In this document: piece by piece, positions 1 through 9,340 of the stretch | How the letters are laid out: the number at the start of each line of letters is the position of its first letter | Position numbering within the stretch: the first letter of the stretch is position 1 | Assembly (NCBI GenBank): GCA_016288155.1 | Contig: JAEEYP010000056.1 | Span: 1-64,000 of the forward strand | DNA from: Clostridiales bacterium | GTDB lineage: Bacteria > Bacillota > Clostridia > Oscillospirales > CAG-272 | DNA: 64,000 nucleotides | Direction of reading: 5' to 3' | Notes under the pieces: generated by a model | Told to the model about the DNA's origin: nothing | The model's database searches: none | What the model saw: only the letters and a program-made list of their open reading frames with translations | Translations under genes and position numbers: made by a program

Positions 1-1
1 C

Positions 2-778
2 ATCTGGAACGAGACCGCGGCGCTTCTCCCCGAGGTGAGAGCGCTTCCGTTCAAGGGAAACGACTACGGCGACGCCCGCCTGATCACGGCGCTGCTCACT
101 ATCGCCTCCAGGAACACAAAGAGAGCACAAGACGTATTTCTCCGCTTCGATCCGCCGTCCCCGGCGCTCGGCTTTGAGCCGCCGACTTGGCCTCTCGGCG
201 GATGCGGATACGTCTGGGGCGAAACGCAGAACCTGGATCGGGTGTACCGCTGCGGCCCCTTCTCGATGAACGCGTACTCGGAGGACGGAAAGTGCTGGTT
301 CGGTTCTGTAAACTACAAGGTATTCGCCTCCTGCCACTACTGGAGCCATGATCGGTACGGTGAAAACCGTGATCTGACGTGTGCCGCGGTGTGCGGCGCG
401 CCCGTACCGAACGTCTCGCCGGAAATGCTGGAGGAAGCCCTGTCGGAAAGGACCGTCACGCTGACCGACGGCCGCCTGTCGGCGGACTTCCCCGTGTTCG
501 ACGAGGCGGTCTTTGAGCAGATCGCCGATCTGCTTGCCCCCGTGACAAAGAAGGTGCGCGCGATGATGGAAGCGCACACCGCCTTCGCCGCGCGGCTGCT
601 CGCCGAACGCTTTCCGTTCGCCTCGGAGGACCAATGCCGGGCGATCGCCGCGGTCCGCTATACGCTCGACGGCATGGCGATCCTCTTTGAAACGCTGGCC
701 GCGTCCGGCCTTCTCCCCGTCCCGAAAGAGAAAACGCCCCTGACGATCTGGGGTGTGATCAGACGTCCCCACGAATAA
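2..778 (+). CDS. C-terminal part of an unidentified protein (5' end outside window)
   Basis: The reading frame is open from base 2, before the GTG at 35 used in the ORF track, so this is probably the 3' part of a gene that starts upstream of the window. The visible 258 or so residues have no motif I recognise. There are scattered Cys and Trp residues in the first half (for example WPLGGCGYVW) and an Ala/Leu-rich helical C-terminal part. It has no signal peptide or membrane segment in the visible part. It ends just before a strong terminator, and the next gene is convergent. No function is proposed. Confidence 0.7.
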   Translation: MWNETAALLPEVRALPFKGNDYGDARLITALLTIASRNTKRAQDVFLRFDPPSPALGFEPPTWPLGGCGYVWGETQNLDRVYRCGPFSMNAYSEDGKCWFGSVNYKVFASCHYWSHDRYGENRDLTCAAVCGAPVPNVSPEMLEEALSERTVTLTDGRLSADFPVFDEAVFEQIADLLAPVTKKVRAMMEAHTAFAARLLAERFPFASEDQCRAIAAVRYTLDGMAILFETLAASGLLPVPKEKTPLTIWGVIRRPHE

Positions 779-784
779 AGATCG

Positions 785-826
785 CCGCCGGTATCGGGCT
801 CCCGTCCCGATACCGGCGGTTTTTTC
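785..826 (+). terminator. Rho-independent terminator
   Basis: A perfect 14-bp stem (CCGCCGGTATCGGG with its complement) is followed by six T residues, seven bases after the stop of the first gene. The opposite gene ends at 856, so it may also stop minus-strand transcription, although the T-run favours the plus strand. Confidence 0.9.
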
Positions 827-855
827 GTTATTGGCTTCTGAGCGCCGCGCGCCGC

Positions 856-3522
856 TCACCTGACCGGCGCGTTCCCTTCCATCTCGAGCGTCACGATCTG
901 ATACTTCCCGAACGGCACGGTCACGGTATGATCGGCGGCGCTAAAGGACGCGCCGAGGGCAAGTTCGTTCCCCTCAAAGTCCACCGTCCTCACGCCGGTG
1001 ATCCACGCCGGGGTGGAAAAATGCGCCTCGGTCGGTACGCCGCCGGTCTCAAAGAACCGGGCGTACAGCCTGCCGTTCTCCCTGTACAGCGCGGTTCCGA
1101 TGATATTCTCCTCCGCGGCCGAGAAAAACGAGTACTCTTCCCTTCCCGCCGCGGGATCGGGAAGCCCCAGCTTCATCACGGCGGCGGCGGGGAACGCACG
1201 CTCCTCGCGATAGCGCCGGATATCGACGGCATGCCCGACGGCCTCGTTCATCATAAGAGAGAAGCCGTAGTGATTCTTGCCGCAGCCGTCGAACGACCGC
1301 GGGAACTTCGCCGCCCAGCGCTCCCTGCGGTACTTCACCGGCATGTGCCGGTTGAGGATCAGGCTCATCGTCCGCGCGTCCCGGTCGAGGATATAGTAGA
1401 CCGAGCAATCGCGGGAGATCAGCGCCAGCGGCACGCCGCCCTGTGCATACGAGCACCAGTTCCGCCCGTAGATCTGACCGGGATAATCGAGACTGCAGTC
1501 GAAAGGATTGACCCGCTCACCGGTGGCCGGATCCGTGAAGAGGTCGTCGGCGAGGACGCGCTTCTCCACGCCGAACGGGATATCGGCGTACACGTCGCTG
1601 TCCGGATCGGCGGCGGTCGAGAAGAAGAGCATCCCCTCGATCTCCTCGCGGAAATCCGTCTCGACGTCGATCTCGATGCCGGGCGCGTCCTTGTCCATCG
1701 TGTAGGTGACGACGGCCGGCTGCCCGGCGACGGTGCCGCGCGCCTGATAGACGTACCGCATGGGACCGTTTGCCAGGACACGGGCGCTCTCGCAGAAGAA
1801 AGCGTGATCCTTATGCCATGAGCGCACGTCGGAAAGCCAGGACTCCGCGGGCGGCAGCTGCCGGAAGACGAGCTCCGCCAGCGGCCGATCCCCCTCCGCC
1901 CGGACGACGCGCCCGGTCTGCGTATCCGTGACGGAGACCGGATACCCGCGATAGAAGACGACGCGCAGTCTTCCGTTGTCCATCTCCGTGCGGTCCGCGC
2001 ACTCCGGCGGCAAAAACGCCGGGAGCGTATCGATGAACGTTCTCTCCGCGATCTCCTTGAGCGAGCCGCCGTTCGGGATCATGTACAGCCCGGTCACGCC
2101 GGTCGCCGGGATCTGTGCCTCGACCAAGATCTCGACGGACACGTACTCGCTGTTCCCGAACGCGCCGTACCCGTCGTGGATATCGACGACTTGGAAATCG
2201 AGCTTATTCCCGCGGTGATCGACGACGTCGAAGCCGTTTACGCCGCGGTACGAGGTGGCCTCCAATCGGACCACCTGCTTCACCGGCCGCGGGAGCGGAT
2301 TGATGAGGACGCACTGCATCTCCTCACAGAACGGGACGGCGCGCGCGATGCGGTCCTCCGCCTCGCGGAGCAGCTCGGCGGCGGCGGTGTATCCGGCGAG
2401 CGCCCGCTCGCCGCGCTCGCGGCTGTCCTTGTCCATCACGTATTCAAGCGCGTGCCCGGTGATCTCGAACATCGCTTTCCAGCATGCCTCGATCTTCGCC
2501 TCCGGATACTCCCAGCCGAGCGCCGCCGCGATGACGGCGGTCCTCTCCAGCCGGACGAGCAGGCGGTCGAGTTCGAGCCGCATCCGCCACATGGATCCGT
2601 CGCCCTTCACCGGCAGATTGTACGACAGCTCCGCGTGATCGAGAACGCCCTCCCAGGTCGGAAGCTCTTGCCCGTCGACCGCGGCGGACACCTGACTGAG
2701 CGTGCCGAACGCCATTTTGACAGGCTCCCGCGCGTTCCACGCGTCCATGAATTCGACGATGCGGAGCGGCTTGTCCGTCCGGTCCCGGAGCGGGCGGCTG
2801 TCGTCGCATCCGATGAAGAGGATAAGATCCTCGATCGGATGCTCCCCGACCAGCTTGTCTTTGAGCCAGTTGTCGTAAAACGCCTGCCGGACCTCTTCCC
2901 AGCGGGTGTCGAAGTCGTAGTCGATCCAGTCGTTGAGGCACCACAGAGAGCCGTACTCTCCGCGGGTGACCGTGACGACGCTCCCGTCCAGCCCCTTCCA
3001 GCGGAACTGGAACGGAACGCCCTTCTTCGTCAGAACGGCGTCCGTGCGCAGAAAGCGGTAGTACCGGTGCCCGCTGAGCCGCGCGATCTGCGGCATCTGC
3101 GAATGGCCGCAGGCGGTATCGGCGTTGAAGAGCGTGGAGATGTCCCGGATTCCGAAACGCTTCTGAAAATACCGGCGTCCCGCCATCAGATTGCGGATAT
3201 AGGTCTCCTCGCCGACGTACGACGGGCGCGCCAGTCCCCAGCCGCCGTCCGCCACGTCTCCTCTGCCGCTCTTTACAAGCCGCGCGATCTTCTCCGCCGT
3301 TTCCGGGCTGTACCGCTCGAGCGGTTCCCAGCTGTGCTGTACCTCGTCGATCAGCCACGAAAAGCCGAGAAGCTTCTCCATGACCTCTGCCGCCTCGGCG
3401 TAGCCCTTGATGTACCGCTGTACGTGCCAGGAACGGAAATTGACCCATGCGAAATCATGATGGGAATAGGGGATGAGCCAGATCCGCTTCACGCGCGAAC
3501 CGTCAAGCTGTTCGATGCCCAT
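856..3522 (-). CDS. GH38-family alpha-mannosidase-like glycoside hydrolase
   Basis: An 888-residue protein of the glycoside hydrolase 38 type, which releases alpha-linked mannose (or related residues) with a catalytic zinc or similar divalent metal. The N-terminal catalytic domain begins with IPYSHHDFAWV, matching the HxD metal-binding motif. NADTACGHSQMPQI at about residue 130-145 matches the D-x-x-GHS motif that holds the catalytic nucleophile Asp. The C-terminal half is beta-rich, as in the family. There is no signal peptide, so it probably acts in the cytoplasm on imported oligosaccharides. The ATG is preceded by AAGGAGG. It is the last gene of a minus-strand run after the GH116 gene. The exact linkage specificity cannot be read from the sequence. 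Confidence 0.85.
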   Translation of the reverse strand: MGIEQLDGSRVKRIWLIPYSHHDFAWVNFRSWHVQRYIKGYAEAAEVMEKLLGFSWLIDEVQHSWEPLERYSPETAEKIARLVKSGRGDVADGGWGLARPSYVGEETYIRNLMAGRRYFQKRFGIRDISTLFNADTACGHSQMPQIARLSGHRYYRFLRTDAVLTKKGVPFQFRWKGLDGSVVTVTRGEYGSLWCLNDWIDYDFDTRWEEVRQAFYDNWLKDKLVGEHPIEDLILFIGCDDSRPLRDRTDKPLRIVEFMDAWNAREPVKMAFGTLSQVSAAVDGQELPTWEGVLDHAELSYNLPVKGDGSMWRMRLELDRLLVRLERTAVIAAALGWEYPEAKIEACWKAMFEITGHALEYVMDKDSRERGERALAGYTAAAELLREAEDRIARAVPFCEEMQCVLINPLPRPVKQVVRLEATSYRGVNGFDVVDHRGNKLDFQVVDIHDGYGAFGNSEYVSVEILVEAQIPATGVTGLYMIPNGGSLKEIAERTFIDTLPAFLPPECADRTEMDNGRLRVVFYRGYPVSVTDTQTGRVVRAEGDRPLAELVFRQLPPAESWLSDVRSWHKDHAFFCESARVLANGPMRYVYQARGTVAGQPAVVTYTMDKDAPGIEIDVETDFREEIEGMLFFSTAADPDSDVYADIPFGVEKRVLADDLFTDPATGERVNPFDCSLDYPGQIYGRNWCSYAQGGVPLALISRDCSVYYILDRDARTMSLILNRHMPVKYRRERWAAKFPRSFDGCGKNHYGFSLMMNEAVGHAVDIRRYREERAFPAAAVMKLGLPDPAAGREEYSFFSAAEENIIGTALYRENGRLYARFFETGGVPTEAHFSTPAWITGVRTVDFEGNELALGASFSAADHTVTVPFGKYQIVTLEMEGNAPVR

Positions 3523-3617
3523 GCGCGGTTCCTCCTTCGATCCCCGGCCGCCGTCTCACCGAGGCGCCCGAGTGATTTTCTTTTGCCGAACGCAGTGCCG
3601 ATACGGTGCACGGCTCC

Positions 3618-6137
3618 TCACCGTTCCCCGTACCGCACGGCGATCTCGTTCCCGGCGACGACGTCCTTCTCAAACGCGACGCCGTCGTCCGTCGGGATAA
3701 ACGGGATCTCTTTTCCGTCCACCCAAACGCCCGCGGCGCCGCCGCGCGGCAATACCAGGCGGCGCAGGGCGATCTTGCCGCCGAGGAGGGTGATCCGTGT
3801 CTCTTCCTTCGTGACGCCGACCTTGCCCCAGCCGCTCCCGGTGAACCATACGCAGCGGAAATCGCCGCCGATCCGCGGGCGAAAGCCGATCGTCTTATGC
3901 GGCAGATCGAAAACGAATCCGCTGAAGATCGGGATCAGCGCGAAGGAAGCCATGGAGCGGGCGTAGTTGGATCCGCACTCGATCTCGTTGTACGGGTTGC
4001 GCTTCTCTCCGTCGTACCGATCTCTGACGGCGCGCACCATCGTCAGCCCTTCTCCGACGAGTCCTTCGGCGATCATCAGCCCGGCCAGGGCGTACTCGAA
4101 CCCGGTCATCACCTCTTCGCTGCACAGGATCGGGATCCACGGCTTGCGCGCGCCGTCCGGGTACTCGCAGATGACCGTCCCGCTCTCGTCGTTCAGTCCG
4201 AACACGCGCCACGGATTGGCGAATTCGCGCAGAGAGGGCTTGTAATTCGTTTTGAACATCGTTCCCAGCGCCGTGCGGCGGTGGCCGGCGTCGAAGATAT
4301 CTCCGAGCCCGTTGATATCGGCGTGCCACTGTCCGAGCAGCTGGTCGATCTCGCAGCCGTCTCCGATCTGGTATTTGATCTCTCCGGTCTCGTCATTCCA
4401 GTACTGCCCGGCGCCGAAGCCGTCGACGAGCGCCTTGTCGGCGAGGTCGATCTTCTGGATATAGTATCTGCCGTTGAACAGGTTCTCCTCCGTCCACCTG
4501 GAGCCCCGGCGGAACAGCGCGCGGTATTCTTCGGCTTTGTCCGGCATCCCCAGAGCGTCCGCCATCTCGGCGGCGGCCTTCAGCGCCGCCAGATACATCC
4601 CTTCGAGCCATGCGGACGGACCGAACATCTCTACGTCCAGCGTGTGATGCTGACGCCCCTCCAGCACGCCGTCCTTGTTTTTGTCCCAGCGGAACGGCGA
4701 ATCCGGATCCCACGCGAATTCGAGCGCCTTCTGCACGTCGGGGAACAGAGAGCGGAGCCATTCCGTGTCGCCGGACAGCTTCCACTCGCGGTACGTCTTG
4801 ACGACGCCGCCCATCTGTCCGTCCACGCACGGCATCCGCCACCAGACCCCCCTGCCGGGCGGGAGGAGCATCCGGAACGCGGTGCTGCCGTCGTCGAACT
4901 GACAGTATTTGTATTCGTTCTCCCGCAGGGATCGCTCGAGGCGGGGGAAGAGGAACGCGAGCGCGTAGGCGTACGTCCACACGTGCGTGCACGTTCCCTC
5001 GCAGCTCCCGCCGTGCTCCCAGCTCCCCTCCCAGCCGTAGAAGGAGCCGTCCTCCAGCCGTAGAACGGTCGGCGTCTTGAGCACCGAGAGCGCGGACGAG
5101 ACGGCGTCGAGCACCGCCGCGTCGAGCGTGGAGGAGAAAAGCGCGTCCCGGAAGCGCGCGGTCTCCCCGTACAGGCGGTCCCACTGACCGAGCGCGTACG
5201 CCGCCGATTCGCGCGAGGTCTTCCACTTCGTCGCGTACCAGTTCTTCCAGGTGACGTCGCCGCCGCTCTCGTCCTTGAACGGATCCCAGTAGTTATAATT
5301 GTCCGGTACGCTCCACGCCATCACGAAGCGGACCGAGCTGCTCTCGCCCGGCTTCAGCGTCAGCGAGGCGGTCAGCACGCAGTGCGCGTTCGATCCGGCT
5401 CCGTCGTACTCCCGTTCGCACAGGGAGCGCTGCGTCGAAAATTCGCGCCAATAGGTAGCGATATCGTCCTGCCAGCTCCCGCGGTACCAGTACAGCTGCG
5501 TGTGCGGATCGGGGCAGTCCGTGAGGAGTGTCATATCGTTCTTTCCGCCGTCCTGAGAGAGGAAGATGCCGCTCGCCCCGGGACGGTCGATTTTTTCGTT
5601 TTTTCCCGGCGAGAACGGATTGTGCAGAACGAACGACGCGGCGTATTCGAGCGTTTCCGAGGAGGTATTGCGGAACCGGACCTCGAAGAACGCCGCCGGG
5701 ATGCTCGAATCGTCTTCATTGAGCGGAATGAGCGGATTGAATGCGGTGAGCGTGACGTCCGCGGGGAAACGCTCGTGAGAGAAGAAGAGTTCGGCAATGG
5801 GGAACTCTCCCCTGAAAACGCAGGAGGAGAAATGCGGGAAGCCGACCATGGAACACTTCGGCGCGCCGTATCCGAACCCTTCGCCGAAGCCGCCGCCCCT
5901 CTGACCGGAGAGGTCCGTTGTGAGATCTCCCATGAGGACGCGGGCGTCCACGATCCTCTCGCGGTCCATCGCCTTCACGGCGATATGCGTGTATCCGTTC
6001 AGGCTCCCCTTGTTCGGGCGGTTGAAGATCTCCCAGTCGACGAGCCTTCCGTTGCCGCCCAGCCCGACGCTCCCGCTCCCGATGCCTCCGAGCGGGAACG
6101 AGATCGCGCTCGTCTTTGCGCCTGTATAGATCGGCAT
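3618..6137 (-). CDS. GH116-family glycoside hydrolase (beta-glucosidase/GBA2-like)
   Basis: An 839-residue two-domain protein. The N-terminal beta-rich domain starts with FPLGGIGSGSVGLGGNGRL, typical of the GH116 N-terminal domain. The alpha/alpha-barrel catalytic domain (old DUF608) runs from about residue 345 to 800. SCEGTCTHVW near residue 380 carries a candidate nucleophile Glu, and IDQLLGQWHAD near residue 597 matches the segment holding the acid/base Asp. Known members cleave beta-glucosides, beta-xylosides or glucosylceramide. No signal peptide is seen. It lies between a Gfo/Idh oxidoreductase and GH38 in the same direction, 31 bases after the oxidoreductase, so co-transcription is likely. 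Confidence 0.85.
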   Translation of the reverse strand: MPIYTGAKTSAISFPLGGIGSGSVGLGGNGRLVDWEIFNRPNKGSLNGYTHIAVKAMDRERIVDARVLMGDLTTDLSGQRGGGFGEGFGYGAPKCSMVGFPHFSSCVFRGEFPIAELFFSHERFPADVTLTAFNPLIPLNEDDSSIPAAFFEVRFRNTSSETLEYAASFVLHNPFSPGKNEKIDRPGASGIFLSQDGGKNDMTLLTDCPDPHTQLYWYRGSWQDDIATYWREFSTQRSLCEREYDGAGSNAHCVLTASLTLKPGESSSVRFVMAWSVPDNYNYWDPFKDESGGDVTWKNWYATKWKTSRESAAYALGQWDRLYGETARFRDALFSSTLDAAVLDAVSSALSVLKTPTVLRLEDGSFYGWEGSWEHGGSCEGTCTHVWTYAYALAFLFPRLERSLRENEYKYCQFDDGSTAFRMLLPPGRGVWWRMPCVDGQMGGVVKTYREWKLSGDTEWLRSLFPDVQKALEFAWDPDSPFRWDKNKDGVLEGRQHHTLDVEMFGPSAWLEGMYLAALKAAAEMADALGMPDKAEEYRALFRRGSRWTEENLFNGRYYIQKIDLADKALVDGFGAGQYWNDETGEIKYQIGDGCEIDQLLGQWHADINGLGDIFDAGHRRTALGTMFKTNYKPSLREFANPWRVFGLNDESGTVICEYPDGARKPWIPILCSEEVMTGFEYALAGLMIAEGLVGEGLTMVRAVRDRYDGEKRNPYNEIECGSNYARSMASFALIPIFSGFVFDLPHKTIGFRPRIGGDFRCVWFTGSGWGKVGVTKEETRITLLGGKIALRRLVLPRGGAAGVWVDGKEIPFIPTDDGVAFEKDVVAGNEIAVRYGER

Positions 6138-6168
6138 GATCGTTTATCCTTTCCGCAAAAGCAGTTCC

Positions 6169-7278
6169 TCACTCGTCGAGGATGCCGTGCGGGCAATCCT
6201 GCGGCATGCCCGCTCTCTTCTCAAAGCGCGACTCGACGGCGATCTCATGTCCCACTTTACCGCTCTCGATCAACCCTTCCATGATCTCGAGCACGTGGAA
6301 GGTCATGTCGCTGCGGCAGCGGAACGCGCGTCCCGTCTGCGTCGCCTTCGCCATGTCCGCCAGTCCGAGCGCGCGGCTGTTGTCCGTGTAGTCGTAAGCG
6401 AGCGGGATCTCCTGCATCCCCCCTTGTTCCGGGCGGAACAGCCGCACCGGACCGCCGAAGCCGTTCGGATCGGGCACAAAGAGCGTGCCCTCTGTGCCGT
6501 AGACCTCGAGGCGCGCCTGCGACGGATAAAAGACGTCGAAGGTCGTGAACAGCGTGCCGATCGCGCCGTTCTCGAAGCGGAGCGTCCCCGCGACATAGGT
6601 CGGCACCTCGACGTCCACGATCTCGCCGCAGTGCGGCTGGCTGGTGATCGTGCGCGTCGGAAAGCTCACGCCGGTCATCGCCGAGACGGACTGTACGCAT
6701 CCGACGAGGTTGACGAGCGCCGTCAGGTAATACGGTCCCATGTCAAACAGCGGTCCGCCGCCGTGCTTGTAGTAGAACGCCGGATCCGGATGCCAGCTCT
6801 CGTGGCCGCGGCAGATCATGAATCCCGCCGCGCCGATCGGCCGGCCGATCGCGCCGTCCTCGATCAGCTTCCGGCAGGTCTGGATGCCCGCGCCGAGGAA
6901 GGTGTCCGGTGCGCCGCCGACGAGAAGCCCCTTCTCCGCGGCGAGACGCACGATCTCCCGGCCCTCCGCCAGCGTCGCCGCAAGCGGCTTCTCCGAGTAG
7001 ACGTTCTTTCCGGCGCGGAGCGCCGCCATCGTCACCCCGTAATGCTCGTAGGGGCGCGTGATGTTCAGTACGATATCCACCTCCGGGTCGGCGAACAGCT
7101 CGTACATGTCGTTATACAGCTTGGGGATATGGTATTGCTCCACGGCGCGCTCGGCGCGCTCGCGGATCAGGTCGCACACGCCGATGATCTCGATTTCCTT
7201 GAAGCATTCGGTGATGTTTTTCAGGTAAATGCCGCTGATGGCGCCGACGCCGACAAAGCCGATCCTTACCGGTCTCAT
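6169..7278 (-). CDS. Gfo/Idh/MocA-family oxidoreductase (copy 1)
   Basis: A 369-residue NAD(P)-dependent sugar or inositol dehydrogenase-type protein. The Rossmann motif GVGAISGIY is at the N-terminus, the conserved EKP (SEKPLAATL) near residue 97, and the alpha/beta C-terminal domain carries HGGGPLFDMGPYYL. It is closely similar along its whole length to the product of 8067-9161, including SGIYLKN, GGAPDTFLGAGIQTC and YGTEGTL, so the two arose by duplication. The ThuA-like gene sits between the copies. Neither copy has a signal peptide, so they act in the cytoplasm. The substrate is probably a sugar or glycoside released or imported by neighbouring gene products, but which one is unknown. 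Confidence 0.88.
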   Translation of the reverse strand: MRPVRIGFVGVGAISGIYLKNITECFKEIEIIGVCDLIRERAERAVEQYHIPKLYNDMYELFADPEVDIVLNITRPYEHYGVTMAALRAGKNVYSEKPLAATLAEGREIVRLAAEKGLLVGGAPDTFLGAGIQTCRKLIEDGAIGRPIGAAGFMICRGHESWHPDPAFYYKHGGGPLFDMGPYYLTALVNLVGCVQSVSAMTGVSFPTRTITSQPHCGEIVDVEVPTYVAGTLRFENGAIGTLFTTFDVFYPSQARLEVYGTEGTLFVPDPNGFGGPVRLFRPEQGGMQEIPLAYDYTDNSRALGLADMAKATQTGRAFRCRSDMTFHVLEIMEGLIESGKVGHEIAVESRFEKRAGMPQDCPHGILDE

Positions 7279-7291
7279 TTATTCATCCTCC

Positions 7292-8014
7292 TCAGTACAT
7301 TTTCGCATTGTTCTCAAAGCGCTCCGTCGTCAATCCGTGATCAAGCGCATACTGCTTGCCCTGTGCCGCCCATACCATGCCGCGGCGCATGAGGACCTCC
7401 GCGTTCGGAGATTTTTCGAAGACGTCGTCGTGATGGCCGAGTGACAAATAGAACACGCGGCCGTTGCCCCAGAATTTCGTCCAGGCGACGGGCATATCGA
7501 CGATCTTGTTGGATGAGTGATAGTAGTTTACGAGCGGGAAGCGCGTCGTTGCCAGCACCTCGACGGCGGGGTCGACGTGCAGATAGTAGTGCTCGCTTTT
7601 GACGGAGAAATCCTCAAGCCCCTCGACGATAGGGCTTGAGCCGTGACGGATGTTCACCGTATACTCCACGCCGTCGCCGCCCGGATGGCTGACCCACTGG
7701 CCGCCGGTCATGAACTGCCATTCGGTATCCTGCCGGAAGGCGTCGCACATGCCGCCGTGGCAGCCGGCGAGCCCCGTTCCGCGTCCGACCGCCGTGGAAA
7801 CGTTCTTTCTGTATTCGCCCGGGATCGTCCCCATCGTCCAGCAGGCGACGATCAGCGCGTATTCGCTGAGGCTGTCCGCGTCGGCAAGGCAGTCGAGCGT
7901 GTCGTATACCTCGGCGGCGTAGCCCTCCTCCCCCATGATGCGCGCAAAGCGCGCAGAGGTGAGCCGCGGCTCGTGTCCGTCCCAGCCGCCCTGAAAGATC
8001 AGTACCTTTTTCAT
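7292..8014 (-). CDS. ThuA-like domain protein
   Basis: A 240-residue protein with the class I glutamine-amidotransferase-like fold of the ThuA family. It starts MKKVLIFQGGWDGHEP, has a CHGGMCDAFR segment near residue 95, and ends with WTKFWGNGRVFYLSLGHHDD, the signature C-terminal region. ThuA proteins work beside Gfo/Idh dehydrogenases in trehalose and other disaccharide degradation through keto-sugar intermediates in some bacteria. Here it lies between two such dehydrogenases with gaps of 13 and 52 bases, which fits that role. The reaction is inferred from family context. A GAGGAG ribosome site supports this start. Confidence 0.85.
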   Translation of the reverse strand: MKKVLIFQGGWDGHEPRLTSARFARIMGEEGYAAEVYDTLDCLADADSLSEYALIVACWTMGTIPGEYRKNVSTAVGRGTGLAGCHGGMCDAFRQDTEWQFMTGGQWVSHPGGDGVEYTVNIRHGSSPIVEGLEDFSVKSEHYYLHVDPAVEVLATTRFPLVNYYHSSNKIVDMPVAWTKFWGNGRVFYLSLGHHDDVFEKSPNAEVLMRRGMVWAAQGKQYALDHGLTTERFENNAKMY

Positions 8015-8066
8015 GTTCCTGTCTCCTCTTCTTCGTATTCTGTCCGCGGCGGCGCCGCGTGCCGGA

Positions 8067-9161
8067 TCATAGGAAGCCGTGCGGAAGCGCCGGATCCATC
8101 GGCGCCTCGCGCACGAAGCGGGAGGTCATCGTATACGGCTCCCCGCTCTTGGCACTGAGGAGGATGCCGGACATCGCCTCCAGCACGTGGAACGTCTGCC
8201 GGTACGTCGTCCGTCCGGGACGCCCCTGCTCGATGGCGGCGGCCATGTCGTCCAGTCCGAGGCAGCGGAAATTGTCCGCGTAGTCGAAGGCGAGCGGGTA
8301 TTCCCGCGCCTTCCGGTCCGTGCCGCAGAAGGTGACCGTCCCGCCGAAGCCGTTCGGATCCGGCACGGTGAGCGTGCCCTCCGTGCCGTAGATCTCGATG
8401 TTCGTCTGCCGCGTCTGATACATGTCGAACGAAGTGAGCAGCGAGCCCGTGATGCCCCGCTCAAAGTGGAGCAGCGCCTCGATGTGCGTCGGCGTATGTA
8501 CATGGATGATCTCGCCCGCGTGCGGCGGCGCCGTGATGAGCCGGGTCTCAAAGGACGTATGCGCCGCGCCGTACACCCGGCTGATGCCGCCGAGCAGATT
8601 GACGAGCGCCGTGATGTAGTACGGACCCATGTCGAACAGCGGCCCGCCGCCGCGCTGATAGTAGAAATCCGGGTCGGGATGCCAGGACTCCATGCCGTGC
8701 CCTGCCATGACGGCGCGCGCGCCGATCGGTTTCCCGATCAGCCCGCCGTCGATCAGGCCGCGGCAGGTCTGGATGCCCGCGCCGAGGAACGTATCCGGCG
8801 CGCCGCCGAGCCACAGCCCGCGCTCCTCGGCGAGGCGCACGAGCTCACGTCCTTCCTCGAGATCCGCGCCGAGCGGCTTCTCGGAGTAGACGTGCTTGCC
8901 CGCGAGCAGCGCGCCCTTCGACACCGCGAAATGCTGGTACGGCCTCGTCAGGTTGAGCACGATATCGATCTCCGGATCGGCGAACAGTTCTTCCATCGTA
9001 TCGTACAGTTTAGGGACGCCGTACCCCTTCTGCGCCTTCTCCGCGCGCTCGCGGATCAGATCGCACACGGCGACGAGCCGCACGTCCCGAAAGACGTCCC
9101 GAAAGTTCTTCAGATAGATGCCGCTGATGCAGCCGACGCCTACCATTCCGACGTTCAGCAT
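8067..9161 (-). CDS. Gfo/Idh/MocA-family oxidoreductase (copy 2)
   Basis: A 364-residue paralogue of the 6169-7278 product with the same architecture: Rossmann GVGCISGIY, SEKPLGADL, HGMESWHPDPDFYY and RGGGPLFDMGPYYI. It is the first gene after a consensus promoter and so the leader of a five-gene run (this gene, ThuA, copy 1, GH116, GH38). GGGAGG lies a few bases before the ATG. Having two divergent copies around ThuA suggests either an oxidation and a later reduction step or two related substrates. This is inference. Confidence 0.88.
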   Translation of the reverse strand: MLNVGMVGVGCISGIYLKNFRDVFRDVRLVAVCDLIRERAEKAQKGYGVPKLYDTMEELFADPEIDIVLNLTRPYQHFAVSKGALLAGKHVYSEKPLGADLEEGRELVRLAEERGLWLGGAPDTFLGAGIQTCRGLIDGGLIGKPIGARAVMAGHGMESWHPDPDFYYQRGGGPLFDMGPYYITALVNLLGGISRVYGAAHTSFETRLITAPPHAGEIIHVHTPTHIEALLHFERGITGSLLTSFDMYQTRQTNIEIYGTEGTLTVPDPNGFGGTVTFCGTDRKAREYPLAFDYADNFRCLGLDDMAAAIEQGRPGRTTYRQTFHVLEAMSGILLSAKSGEPYTMTSRFVREAPMDPALPHGFL

Positions 9162-9215
9162 GATTTTATTCCTCCCTTACCGGCGCCCGCGGGCTCCGGG
9201 GCTGTTTTTTTATTT

Positions 9216-9244
9216 ATTATAACAAACGCAGCGTTTCGTGTCAA
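9216..9244 (-). promoter_or_regulatory. Consensus sigma-A promoter of the Gfo/Idh-ThuA-GH116-GH38 run
   Basis: Read on the minus strand it is TTGACA, 17 bases, TATAAT: a perfect match in both hexamers and in spacing. The start codon at 9161 lies about 50 bases downstream of the expected start site. Confidence 0.9.
9224..9236. promoter_or_regulatory. Palindromic operator candidate inside the promoter spacer
   Basis: The 13-bp perfect inverted repeat AAACGC-A-GCGTTT lies wholly between the -35 and -10 hexamers. A bound repressor would block RNA polymerase. The nearest regulator gene is the DeoR-type at 12275-13051, but no binding relation can be shown from sequence. Confidence 0.55.
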
Positions 9245-9340
9245 TGCGCACAGCGGACCGGGATCCGTTTATTCCCTGCCCGTCCCGCTCCGCCTCGCCG
9301 CGTATGCCTCAGCGATACGGCGATTCACCCTTGTTCCCCG

